NCBI GenBank assembly: GCA_964369995.1
Contig: CAYJHH010000001.1
Coordinates: 26,720 to 90,719, forward strand
Direction of reading: 5' to 3'
Length of the DNA stretch: 64,000 nucleotides
From: CAYJAD01 sp964369995
Lineage (GTDB): Bacteria > Desulfobacterota > Desulfovibrionia > Desulfovibrionales > Desulfovibrionaceae
Below the pieces are notes generated by a model, which was not told where the DNA came from, searched no databases, and was given only the letters and a program-made list of their open reading frames with translations. Position numbers and translations under genes: made by a program. Below, piece after piece: positions 26,081 through 34,557 of this stretch. Each line of letters opens with the position of its first letter. Position 1 is the first letter of the stretch.

Positions 26081-27007
26081 ATGGCATCTCAATATCGTTT
26101 AGTAACTCGTAGTGACTTTGATGGTCTTGTTTGCGCTGTATTGCTCAAGCAAATCGGTCTAGTTGGCGATATTCTTTTTGTGCATCCCAAGGATGTGCAA
26201 GACGGGCGCATTGAACTGAGCAGTTCGGATATTACCACTAACCTTCCTTACAGCCCTTATGTGCATGCCTGCTTTGATCACCACTTATCTGAAACATTGC
26301 GTTCCACCACTCCGGCAAGCAATCACATTATCAACGCTAAAGCCCCTTCCGCAGCTCGTGTGGTTTACGAACACTTTGGCGGCAAAGAGCGCTTCACCAA
26401 TATCTCCGATGATATGATGGAAGCTGTGGATAAATCAGACGCCGCCGACCTTACCATGGATGAGATTTTAAATCCTAAAAACTGGATTTTACTCAACTAC
26501 ATCATGGATCCACGCACCGGCCTTGGTCGTTTCCGCGATTTTCGCATCAGTAACTATGAATTAATGATGAAGCTCATCGGTCTTTGTACAGAGCTTCCCA
26601 TTGAAGAAATCATGGAAGATCCAGACGTTCTTGAACGCGTACAATTGTACAATGATCACAAAGAGAAAGCCGAAGCTCAGCTTAAAAATTGCACCAATAT
26701 TGTGGGTAACCTTATTGAACTTGACCTGCGCGAACAAGAAACCATTTGGACAACTAACCGCTTTACCTTGTACGCTCTTTTCCCAGAGTGCACCATCTCC
26801 ACACATATTTTGTGGGGCTTGCAAAAGAAAAATGTTGTTTTTGCTGTGGGTAAATCCATTGTTAACCGCGCTTCCCAAATTAATATCGGGGAAATTATGC
26901 TTAGCTATGGCGGCGGCGGTCATAGAAATGCCGGCACCTGTCAAATTCCTTTGGAAGATGCCCCTAAAGTACACGAAGAATTACGTGTAAAATTGCAAGA
27001 TAAATAA
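26081..27007 (+). CDS. DHH-family phosphoesterase
   Basis: A 308-residue cytoplasmic phosphoesterase. LVTRSDFDGLVCAVLLKQ carries the first Asp pair, HACFDHHLSETL is the DHH motif (near residue 65), AVDKSDAADLTMDEI gives the next Asp, and GEIMLSYGGGGHRNAGTCQI is the glycine-rich DHHA1-type substrate loop. The family cleaves polyphosphate, short oligonucleotides or cyclic dinucleotides; the substrate cannot be told from sequence. GGAG lies six bases before the ATG. It is a one-gene unit with its own promoter and terminator. Confidence 0.85.
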   Translation: MASQYRLVTRSDFDGLVCAVLLKQIGLVGDILFVHPKDVQDGRIELSSSDITTNLPYSPYVHACFDHHLSETLRSTTPASNHIINAKAPSAARVVYEHFGGKERFTNISDDMMEAVDKSDAADLTMDEILNPKNWILLNYIMDPRTGLGRFRDFRISNYELMMKLIGLCTELPIEEIMEDPDVLERVQLYNDHKEKAEAQLKNCTNIVGNLIELDLREQETIWTTNRFTLYALFPECTISTHILWGLQKKNVVFAVGKSIVNRASQINIGEIMLSYGGGGHRNAGTCQIPLEDAPKVHEELRVKLQDK

Positions 27008-27029
27008 TACTAGCCTTACTTATAATAAT

Positions 27030-27064
27030 AAGCCCTGAAATTCATCTTTCAGGGCTTTTTTTAT
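27030..27064 (+). terminator. Terminator after the DHH gene
   Basis: AGCCCTGAAA and TTTCAGGGCT form a 10-bp stem with a 6-base loop, followed by TTTTTTT. Confidence 0.95.
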
Positions 27065-27086
27065 ATACAATACAAACAACTGAAAT

Positions 27087-28388
27087 TTACGAAAAGAACG
27101 AACCCTTTTTATACGCATGGTGCAAACGCTGTAAATCCATACCAAAACTTGCGGCAAGCAAAATACATTGATTGAAAAAAGTCACCTTCAAAGAACCATG
27201 TTCTTGCCAGCGCCTGCCCGAAGTCACCAAAGGAAGAGGCAAAGGTATGAGTTTTCCTTGCTTACGAACCGCCTTGGCCAAAAGCACATCTTCTAAAATA
27301 GGCACATCCGCATAGCCTTGTACCTTAAAAAAGTCCTGTTTACGCATAAAAAAGCCTTGATCACCATAAGGCTTATGCAAATATTGAGCACGCATATTGG
27401 TGCCCCATGTGAGAAGGCTTTTCCCAAAAAAATCTCCAGATACAGCAAATTGAAAATAGCCTAAAGAAGGTTCCTCTGTTGCCCCTTGTGAAGGGTGTAA
27501 GGCTTGGCGCACAGCCCTGTCCCATTCAGGAGGTAGCAAAGAATCTGCATGTAAAAAAAGTACAATATCCCCTTGAGCTTTGGCAGCAACAAAATTCATT
27601 TGACGCGCTCGCCCTCTTTGCTCTGGAGGACACAAATACACCGTGGCACCAAGATTTTGTGCCAGAGAAGCCGTGGCATCAAAACTACCGCCATCGGCCA
27701 CAAGCACCTCCACTCCAAAGGCCTGTTGCGCACTATGAATGGCTCTGGCTATATGCTTTTCTTCATTATATGCAGGAATAATAACAGAAATTGTGGGCGG
27801 AATATCACAAGCATAATCCACATCCCCTAAGACGGGCAAAAGGGCATAGTGCGGCACTTTATGCAAGGATTCAGCTAACACGCTACTGCTTCCCCAAGAT
27901 ATATGGGTAAAAAGCTGAGGGTGCGGCTGAGTTAATCCCACAAGATAATAGCCACCATCACTGGCAGGTCCAAAAACACAAGGGGCATCATCAAGGGCTT
28001 GCACAGCTTTGTGTATATTAGCTTTTCTGTTATCCGGACAATCGGCTCCTATAACGATAACCTTTTGCGCCCCTTTGGCAAAGGCTAGCTCAAAAGCATA
28101 TTGCAAGCGCTGCCCTAGGTCGCCTTGCCCTTGCTCTTCATACACAAGCCCTTCCCCTAGCCACTCTTGCATTGCCTGCAAGCAAGCGCCGGTATAGTGC
28201 ACATGCACCTCATGAGGCGTAAAAGCCATAGCCTCTTGAATTTGCCCTAGGGTGAATTCCGTCATTTTTTGTTGTAATTGCGCTGCAGCCTGCGCACCTA
28301 TGCCGGGAATAAGCCTTGTTTTGGTACTTCCCGGTTCAGGATAACGCGTAAAAAGAATAAAAATAACTTTTTCTGCATACTTTTGCAT
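27087..28388 (-). CDS. Fused DUF2064 nucleotidyl/glycosyl transferase and GT2 glycosyltransferase
   Basis: A 433-residue fusion. The first half (about 1-195) is DUF2064/TIGR04282-like: ILFTRYPEPGSTKTRLIPGI, then VIVIGADCPDNRK and GPASDGGYYLVGL. The second half is a GT-A family 2 transferase (TIGR04283-like): TISVIIPAYNEEKHIARAI, VLVADGGSFDATASLAQNLG, and DIVLFLHADSLLPPEWDRAV. The families are named after arsenosugar clusters, usually as two adjacent genes; here they are one protein. I start it at MQKYAEK because AGAGGA is nine bases upstream. It begins one base after the preceding gene's stop. Confidence 0.85.
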   Translation of the reverse strand: MQKYAEKVIFILFTRYPEPGSTKTRLIPGIGAQAAAQLQQKMTEFTLGQIQEAMAFTPHEVHVHYTGACLQAMQEWLGEGLVYEEQGQGDLGQRLQYAFELAFAKGAQKVIVIGADCPDNRKANIHKAVQALDDAPCVFGPASDGGYYLVGLTQPHPQLFTHISWGSSSVLAESLHKVPHYALLPVLGDVDYACDIPPTISVIIPAYNEEKHIARAIHSAQQAFGVEVLVADGGSFDATASLAQNLGATVYLCPPEQRGRARQMNFVAAKAQGDIVLFLHADSLLPPEWDRAVRQALHPSQGATEEPSLGYFQFAVSGDFFGKSLLTWGTNMRAQYLHKPYGDQGFFMRKQDFFKVQGYADVPILEDVLLAKAVRKQGKLIPLPLPLVTSGRRWQEHGSLKVTFFNQCILLAASFGMDLQRLHHAYKKGSFFS

Positions 28389-28389
28389 A

Positions 28390-29904
28390 TTACACATTCC
28401 TCTGTAGCCACCAACGCAAAACTTTGGCCACCAAAGGCGTTAAGGTACTTTTTTTATACAAACCCGCCACACGTTTAATGGCGCTGGCCTGTGTGGGGTA
28501 TGGGTGAATAACATTGGCTAAAGCGCCAAGCCCCATGCCGCCCACCATGGCTGTGGTAATTTCGCTGATCATTTCTCCGGCATGGCTAGAAACAATGGTG
28601 GCACCAAGAATCTTATCACTGCCTTTTTTCACCATGATTTTTACAAAACCCCGCGTTTCTTCATCAGCAATGGCGCGATCAATATCTTTCATGGGCATGG
28701 TATAAAAATCCACAGCCATATTTTGCTTTTGGGCATCTTTTTCATACATGCCCACATGCGCAATTTCAGGATCAGTATAGGTGCACCAAGGCATAATCAA
28801 AGAACTTAGGCGCTTTCTCCCTTTAAAAAGGGCATTTTGCACCACAATTTGTGCTGCTGCATCGGCGGCATGGGTAAACTTCCAAGCCATGCAACAATCC
28901 CCCGCAGCAAATATATCGGCATTGGAAGTTCTTAAGTAATCATCAACTTCCACACCTTGAGCACTGTATTGTACTTGTGCAGCCTCAAGCCCCAAGCCTT
29001 CCACATTGGCTTTGCGCCCTGCACCAATAAGAATTATATCCCCTTCTACTGACAGTTCGCGCCCTTCTTGCTGCACCACCAAGACCTTAGAGCCTGTGGA
29101 ACTCGTCTCTGCCCGTAAAACCTGTGTATGCAAAAGAACATCAATGCCTTCCTCAGCAAAAACATCTGCCAGTAAAGCCGAAGCCTCAGGATCCTCATGC
29201 GATAAAAAAGTAGAACGTTGCACTATGGTTACTTTGGAACCGAGCCGCGCAAAGGCTTGTGCCAATTCACAGCCTATGGGACCGCCGCCAAGCACTATGA
29301 GCCTTGCAGGCAATTCCGTGAGGTTAAAGATATTTTCATTGGTTACAAAACCCACATCTTCAAGACCAGGCACTTCTGGATGTAAAGCTCGCGCGCCGGT
29401 ACAAATGGCCGCTTTGTGAAAATGTAAGGTTTTTCCACCCACTTCCACCGTATGAGGGCTTGTAAAAACAGCGTCACCACGAAAAACATCCACGCCTAAG
29501 GAAGTATACCTTTCGGCAGAATCATGCACGCTAATTTGCGCTCGAATACGCCGCAAACGCTGCATAATGGCAGGAAAATCAGCAGCACTTATGAATTGTG
29601 GGCTCAAGCCAAAGTGCGCCGCATGCCGCATTTCATGGGCTAAACGTGCAGGGCGTATAAGGCTTTTTGACGGCACACAGCCTGTGACCAAACAGTCTCC
29701 CCCCATATAACCACGCTCAATGAGGGCCACCTTACCCCCCAAGGAAGCCACAATAATGCTTACAATAAGTCCCGCTGTCCCCCCTCCAATGGCCACCATG
29801 GCATATTTAGGTGCAGGGTGCGGATTTACCCAATCCGCGGGGCTGGTGTGTTGCATAAGGGTTTGATTATGTATATCAAGCGGAAATAACTCTGGAATTG
29901 ACAT
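28390..29904 (-). CDS. MerA/Lpd-type FAD disulfide oxidoreductase
   Basis: A 504-residue pyridine nucleotide-disulfide oxidoreductase. FAD fold AMVAIGGGTAGLIVSIIVAS, redox motif GGDCLVTGCVPSKSLIRP (the CxxxxC pair), NAD(P) fold RLIVLGGGPIGCELAQAFAR, second FAD motif DIFAAGDCCMAWKF, and the dimer domain ending in NVIHPYPTQASAIKRVAG. It lacks the HMA domain and the C-terminal Cys pair of true mercuric reductases, so it belongs to the MerA-like group of unknown substrate. It sits in one leftward operon with a TVP38 membrane protein and a glycosyltransferase fusion. Confidence 0.88.
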   Translation of the reverse strand: MSIPELFPLDIHNQTLMQHTSPADWVNPHPAPKYAMVAIGGGTAGLIVSIIVASLGGKVALIERGYMGGDCLVTGCVPSKSLIRPARLAHEMRHAAHFGLSPQFISAADFPAIMQRLRRIRAQISVHDSAERYTSLGVDVFRGDAVFTSPHTVEVGGKTLHFHKAAICTGARALHPEVPGLEDVGFVTNENIFNLTELPARLIVLGGGPIGCELAQAFARLGSKVTIVQRSTFLSHEDPEASALLADVFAEEGIDVLLHTQVLRAETSSTGSKVLVVQQEGRELSVEGDIILIGAGRKANVEGLGLEAAQVQYSAQGVEVDDYLRTSNADIFAAGDCCMAWKFTHAADAAAQIVVQNALFKGRKRLSSLIMPWCTYTDPEIAHVGMYEKDAQKQNMAVDFYTMPMKDIDRAIADEETRGFVKIMVKKGSDKILGATIVSSHAGEMISEITTAMVGGMGLGALANVIHPYPTQASAIKRVAGLYKKSTLTPLVAKVLRWWLQRNV

Positions 29905-29907
29905 AAC

Positions 29908-30561
29908 TTACTCCTTGATACGTTGTTTTGCCTTTTTGACAAGCACCGTTAAAATAGCCAAAACACTGAGTACCACCGCCACCAAAACCCAAGGAATCTC
30001 CCCTTGGCTTAAGGACGTGGTAATGGCATCTGTACCCACCACAAACAAAACAGTTCCGGGAATAATGCAGGTAAAAGTCCACAGCACATAGGTGGAAAAA
30101 GGCACTTTAGTTAAGCCAAAGCCGTAATTAAGCATATTAAAAGGAAAAAGCGGTACCAAGCGAGTAATGGCCACAATAATGGAGCCATTTTTCTCTGTAA
30201 TGGCATCTAACTTTTGAAACTTTTCATTTTTCCCTAGCCAATTTTCCACGCTGGAACGCAGCACATAACGGGAAATCAAAAAACAGAGCGAAGCGCCTAA
30301 AGTCGCCCCCACAAGCACCACTGACACACCTAACACAGAGCCAAAAAGCACTCCGGCCATAATACTTAAGGCAGAACCCGGTAAGGCCAAAACAGTAAAA
30401 ACCGTATACACAACAATAAAAATAAGAGGTGCCCACGAACCTTGTGCCGCAACCCAAGACTTAAAAGTCACCAAGTGTTGCTCAAGCCCAAGATGACGCA
30501 CAAAAAAGATACCAAGCACTATGGCTAGCAATAAACACACAGGTTTAAGCCATTGCATCAT
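29908..30561 (-). CDS. TVP38/TMEM64 family membrane protein
   Basis: A 217-residue inner-membrane protein with five to six hydrophobic helices, starting at PVCLLLAIVLGIFFVRHLGL. The family core is clear: VFTVLALPGSALSIMAGVLF then VGATLGASLCFLISRYVL and RLVPLFPFNMLNYGFGLTKV. It belongs to the VTT/DedA superfamily, implicated in lipid scrambling or small-molecule transport. It precedes the MerA-like flavoprotein gene by three bases, a pairing often seen in bacteria. Confidence 0.88.
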   Translation of the reverse strand: MMQWLKPVCLLLAIVLGIFFVRHLGLEQHLVTFKSWVAAQGSWAPLIFIVVYTVFTVLALPGSALSIMAGVLFGSVLGVSVVLVGATLGASLCFLISRYVLRSSVENWLGKNEKFQKLDAITEKNGSIIVAITRLVPLFPFNMLNYGFGLTKVPFSTYVLWTFTCIIPGTVLFVVGTDAITTSLSQGEIPWVLVAVVLSVLAILTVLVKKAKQRIKE

Positions 30562-30653
30562 ACAACCTCCTTAGGCAAAAAACGCCTAAAATTAAACGGT
30601 AAATCGCTGTACTAAGAAGATGCTCATTTTCCACTGAAAATGACAAAGAAGCT

Positions 30654-31592
30654 TTAGCGTGCTCCGCCGCAAGATGTACCAGAGACAAAGCAGCTATAAC
30701 AACGATGATGGCGCAACATGATGCGGTAATTCATGGCCTCAAGTAAGGACTCTCCAAGGTCATAAGCGGCATCATCATCCACCAAAGTGCAAGCATAAAC
30801 AGCCATGCGCCCTTGTTTTTTTACTATCATTTTGCTGTAATTACACATGAAGCCTTCTCGCTCCGCCTGTGTTTTATATTGCAACATGCAATGCTCGCTA
30901 ATATGTGGCACATCAGGTTGAGCACAAGGGCGTAATAAATTAGGAAAAGACACAAAAGAAACATCTTGCGGTAAGTTATGAGTAGCAAACACTTCAGCAT
31001 AGGCAGCAAGCGTGCTTTCAGGGTCCATTACCATTTCTTGATGATGCGCCACCGTTACTTCAAAGCCTGCATTATATAGGGCAACCATAGCCTGTAAGGC
31101 TTTTTCAAAAGTTCCCTGCCCACGATTTTTATCATGCGCAGCAGCAGAAGGCGCATCTAAACTTATACGAAAAGCAAGAGAATGCTTACTATGACGAAGG
31201 GCGGTAAGCTTAGGCAAGGCCTTATGTAAGGGGGCTGTTCCATTGGTAAGCACCAAACAAGGCGCCACATCCAAAGAAGCATCTAAGATATCAATAATAT
31301 TTGCATTTACAAAAGGTTCTCCTCCTGTAAACGCCAGTTTTTGCACCTGCAAGGTTTGCGCTTGCTCTAAGAAAGGATACACATCGCTTAAATTTGGCGC
31401 TTCAATACGAGTATCCCCGGGAGCAGAGCCCTCAAAGCAAAAGGGGCAATGTAAGTTACAATTGGACCCCGTATGAAACCAAAGTTCTGTAAGCTTTTGC
31501 GGTTGAATAAAGCCACGATTATCCCCCTTGGCTGTATAGAGCCAATCAGAACTTTGCAAATGATGCACGGTATTTTTACTAGATATAAGCAT
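30654..31592 (-). CDS. Radical SAM protein with Cys-rich C-terminus
   Basis: A 312-residue radical SAM enzyme. The cluster motif CNLHCPFC is in WFHTGSNCNLHCPFCFEGS near residue 50, followed by the GGEP-type SAM motif QKLAFTGGEPFVNANIIDI. The C-terminal part has further cysteines (FMCNYS, VYACTLV, HRCYSCFVSGTSCGG), which look like a twitch/SPASM-type auxiliary cluster. I start at MLISSKNTV, with AGGA about 10 bases upstream. It is the first gene of the leftward group with TVP38, MerA-like and glycosyltransferase genes, 92 bases apart. The product is not known. Confidence 0.82.
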   Translation of the reverse strand: MLISSKNTVHHLQSSDWLYTAKGDNRGFIQPQKLTELWFHTGSNCNLHCPFCFEGSAPGDTRIEAPNLSDVYPFLEQAQTLQVQKLAFTGGEPFVNANIIDILDASLDVAPCLVLTNGTAPLHKALPKLTALRHSKHSLAFRISLDAPSAAAHDKNRGQGTFEKALQAMVALYNAGFEVTVAHHQEMVMDPESTLAAYAEVFATHNLPQDVSFVSFPNLLRPCAQPDVPHISEHCMLQYKTQAEREGFMCNYSKMIVKKQGRMAVYACTLVDDDAAYDLGESLLEAMNYRIMLRHHRCYSCFVSGTSCGGAR

Positions 31593-31831
31593 GAAAGCAC
31601 TTCCTGTAACTTGTTTATTTAAAAATAAAAAAACACATAACACAAAGGCACAGAGAGGCAAGAGAAAAGCAAAAAGAAGGTAAGGCGTAGGGAGGCAAAG
31701 TAAGGCAAGATAAAGTTAACTGAAAAGAAACAAAAAGTATAGTAAAAAGATAGGTATTCACCCCTTTTTATTGCTATTGGTTACTATACACAAAAGCATA
31801 AAAAAAGCAATGAAAAAACTGTCATTACACG

Positions 31832-32119
31832 TTATAATAATTGAGGATTAACAACATCTACAATGGCCATGGCCACAAGCCATACAGAAAAAAGACACAT
31901 TAACCCACCCCACAAACATAATAAGCGCCACTTTTTCAAAAAAGAATACCAAGCCCCCCAAGAACTTACAGTACTTGCAATAATACTTACAATGAGCAAA
32001 TTATCGGTTTGGCGTAAGGTAATAAGTATTTGTACACTCCAAAAATACAGGCAGGAAATAAGTAAAATAGCACATAAGAGCCACACATGCTTAGAAGTAA
32101 AATTATTTTTTTTTGACAT
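31832..32119 (-). CDS. Small membrane protein, unknown function
   Basis: A 95-residue protein with three predicted membrane helices: HVWLLCAILLISCLYFWSV, LLIVSIIASTVSSWGAWYS and LLCLWGGLMCLFSVWLVAMA. No family is recognised. It lies alone between the radical SAM group and the divergent STAS/PP2C operon, with a 12-bp inverted repeat in the shared upstream region. Composition is normal for a real gene but similarity would be needed to be sure. Confidence 0.55.
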   Translation of the reverse strand: MSKKNNFTSKHVWLLCAILLISCLYFWSVQILITLRQTDNLLIVSIIASTVSSWGAWYSFLKKWRLLCLWGGLMCLFSVWLVAMAIVDVVNPQLL

Positions 32120-32135
32120 ATGCCCCTCTGCTTTT

Positions 32136-32242
32136 TACCATAACATAAGTACCCTGCCCTTTTGATAGGGTACATTTTTCATACCTTTCGCAACTTAGCC
32201 CCGTCAAGCTCTAGGCAAAGACAATATAACATGTTATGGTAA
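32136..32242. promoter_or_regulatory. Inverted repeat and palindrome between divergent genes
   Basis: TTACCATAACAT (32136-32147) and ATGTTATGGTAA (32231-32242) are perfect inverted copies 83 bp apart; the second overlaps the palindrome ATAACATGTTAT (32226-32237). A weaker hairpin GTACCCT/AGGGTAC with ATTTTT lies at 32150-32179. The pair could be operator sites for a regulator acting on one or both flanking genes. Confidence 0.45.
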
Positions 32243-32302
32243 TACGTAAGAATTATTTGGATTTTCATATGGTGTAAATGAGTAAGAAATGGGGGAGATT
32301 GT

Positions 32303-32647
32303 ATGGAAATACACATAGAAGAATTAGGCAACCTGCATATCATCCACCTTGCCGGGCGTTGGGACGCCTACTCCACGGCTCAATTTGAAACACAGTGCAC
32401 TCAGTATATTGAACATGGCATGCGCCGCATTATTTTACACTTGGCACAAGTGGATTATGTGAGCTCTCTTGGACTGCGCGGCTTGCTTAATATAGGAAAA
32501 AGTCTTGATCCTTTGGGCGGTGTATTAGTTATTTGTCACTTACAGCCTCATTTGGAAAAACTCTTTATAGGCAGTGGTTTTTCGCGACTTTTCGCCATTT
32601 ATCCTGACCTTAAAAGTGCACAAAAGGCCCTACAAAAAACATTATGA
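32303..32647 (+). CDS. STAS-domain anti-anti-sigma factor
   Basis: A 114-residue cytoplasmic STAS protein. LGNLHIIHLAGRWDAYSTAQF and LAQVDYVSSLGLRGLLNIGK form the domain, with the phosphorylatable Ser in the DYVSSLGLRGL loop (near residues 53-54). When dephosphorylated it would bind and sequester a kinase/anti-sigma partner. Its stop overlaps the start of the PP2C phosphatase gene by four bases, so antagonist and phosphatase are made together. The kinase counterpart may be the RsbW-like domain encoded at 35964. Confidence 0.9.
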   Translation: MEIHIEELGNLHIIHLAGRWDAYSTAQFETQCTQYIEHGMRRIILHLAQVDYVSSLGLRGLLNIGKSLDPLGGVLVICHLQPHLEKLFIGSGFSRLFAIYPDLKSAQKALQKTL

Positions 32648-34533
32648 TTGCGGCACGTATTCCTTGGCAATATCGCATTGCTGCCCGGCAAACCGTTCCT
32701 ATTTTAACCGGTATTGTGGGATGTTTTGCGCTCTTGGTAACTTTGGGATATTTTTATGCGCGCGAAGAAATTCTCTCCATTACCAATGCTCAAGTAAAAC
32801 AATTTGTCAGTAGCATCATGCGCCAAGATGATTATACACGCCAATGGATTATGCGCGCCATGCCCACACTCACCCTTGCTGTGGAGCGACACCTCACCCA
32901 AGGGACTATACAGCAAGATTTGATGGATTCTGAAATAACTTCTGCCATTTCTGATGCAAGGGGCAAACAATTTATTGAGATATTATACCTTAAAGATAAT
33001 AAGCTTCACTCTCGTTATTATTGCCAAAAAGGTGTTCTCCCTGCGCAAGTGGTAGATAATATTTTTGCTGCGCCCCCAGCTGTGGAGCATATACCGCTTA
33101 TTAAAGAAGCCTATTGGAGTGATGCTTATGTAGATAGAGAGCGCACTTTACACATTAGCTATACACAGCCTTTAAAAGACAATAAAAATAATACTTTTGG
33201 AATTTTAACCACAAGTTTAGCCATACCATGGTTTACTGAGCGCATCCGCTCTCTGGCCTTTTTTAAACAGTGCATTCCTTTTTATCTCACCCCGCAAGGA
33301 GATTGGACGCTCAGCCCCAAAACAGACACCGATTTGGAGCCCTTAAAAAACATAATGCGCAGCAGTAAAACGGGCATCACCACCATTACCTGGCAAAACA
33401 AGCGCTATGTGGTACTTTTTATGCCAAGCGGAGAAAGTGAGCTCCTTATAGGTGTGCTCATACCACGTGAGGATCTTTTTGGCACCTTAGACACTACAGC
33501 ACAAGTTCTTGTACTTATTGCTTTTGTTGTACTATTACTAGCCACATGCGCCTTACACAAAACCAATGAAAACTTTCGTATTCCATTGCATCAGCTTTTA
33601 CGCATGGCTGATAAATTGGCCAAGGGAAAATTTGATGCCTCAGAGCAAACAAAGCTTCCATCATCATTTGTAACCACCAGCCAAGAAACCAAACAACTCT
33701 ACACAGCCACGCAAAAATTGCGTCTTGCTTTGCGCCAACGCATGCATGACCTTACCATTATGACGCAAACAAAAGAACGCCTTGATGGCGAGCTCCGTTT
33801 TGCCCGCGGCATTCAAAACTCTTTGCGCCCACGCACTCTTCCCTCCTGTGAAGAAATAGAAATAGCTGCTTTTGTGCATGAAGCTAGAGAAGTGTGCGGC
33901 GATATGTATGATTGTTTTTCTCTCTCAGAGCACGAGGTTTGCTGTGTCATTGGTAATGTGGCTGAACATGGCGTTCCTGCGGCTCTTTTAACTAATCGAA
34001 TCATGCCCTTACTACACGAACTTATACTTTTAGGATTTACCCCAAGCCAAGCCTTAGAGCATGTAAATAAGGTATTTGACTCCGATGAAAACACCAAAGC
34101 ACTCTTGGTAAGTGCCTTTGTAGGCATACTTCATGTGTCCACAGGGCTTTTGACATGGGCCAGTGCGGGGCAATTTCCCCCCTATATTTTACAAAATACT
34201 GCCTCTGAAAAAAAACATTGGCAATTACCTTGGTCCGGTAATATGCCCCTTGGTGCCAAAGAAAATGAACATTATGGCGAACATCAAGTACAACTTGAAG
34301 CTGGGCAAAGTATTCTTTTTTTACCACAGCGCATACTTTTTTTGCCTGATCCCCAAAAAAAAGTCTATGGAGAAAAATGCTTGGATGTTTTTTTACAACA
34401 AGATCATGGTAATATACAAGACTTGTTGCACGCTTTTGTGGAAGATATCCGTGTGCATATGCAAAGGGTTTTACGTGATGATATGGTACTGTTTGCCATA
34501 CAATGGAAAGGAAATACCTCTCATAAACTTTGA
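32644..34533 (+). CDS. Sensor PP2C (SpoIIE-type) phosphatase
   Basis: A 629-residue inner-membrane protein. Membrane helix near residues 19-42, periplasmic sensor of the dCache type to about 285 (for example EAYWSDAYVDRERTLHISYT), second helix near 288-305 (LVLIAFVVLLLATCAL), HAMP-like linker (LLRMADKLAKGKFDASE), and a PP2C domain from about 385 (AREVCGDMYDCFSLSEHEV with a metal Asp, ASAGQFPPYIL). It should dephosphorylate the STAS protein encoded just upstream in response to a periplasmic signal. The C-terminal metal motif is less conserved (LRDDMVLFAIQW). Confidence 0.88.
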   Translation: MIAARIPWQYRIAARQTVPILTGIVGCFALLVTLGYFYAREEILSITNAQVKQFVSSIMRQDDYTRQWIMRAMPTLTLAVERHLTQGTIQQDLMDSEITSAISDARGKQFIEILYLKDNKLHSRYYCQKGVLPAQVVDNIFAAPPAVEHIPLIKEAYWSDAYVDRERTLHISYTQPLKDNKNNTFGILTTSLAIPWFTERIRSLAFFKQCIPFYLTPQGDWTLSPKTDTDLEPLKNIMRSSKTGITTITWQNKRYVVLFMPSGESELLIGVLIPREDLFGTLDTTAQVLVLIAFVVLLLATCALHKTNENFRIPLHQLLRMADKLAKGKFDASEQTKLPSSFVTTSQETKQLYTATQKLRLALRQRMHDLTIMTQTKERLDGELRFARGIQNSLRPRTLPSCEEIEIAAFVHEAREVCGDMYDCFSLSEHEVCCVIGNVAEHGVPAALLTNRIMPLLHELILLGFTPSQALEHVNKVFDSDENTKALLVSAFVGILHVSTGLLTWASAGQFPPYILQNTASEKKHWQLPWSGNMPLGAKENEHYGEHQVQLEAGQSILFLPQRILFLPDPQKKVYGEKCLDVFLQQDHGNIQDLLHAFVEDIRVHMQRVLRDDMVLFAIQWKGNTSHKL

Positions 34534-34557
34534 CAACAGGGAAAAATTTTATAAGGG

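Noticed and set aside
28390..29904. Mercuric reductase
   Set aside because: The redox CxxxxC is present, but the C-terminal Cys pair and HMA domain needed for mercury are missing and no other mer gene is near.
30654..31592. ArsS arsenosugar radical SAM enzyme
   Set aside because: The cluster motif and C-terminal part differ from what I know of ArsS and no ArsM is nearby; kept as an unassigned radical SAM protein.
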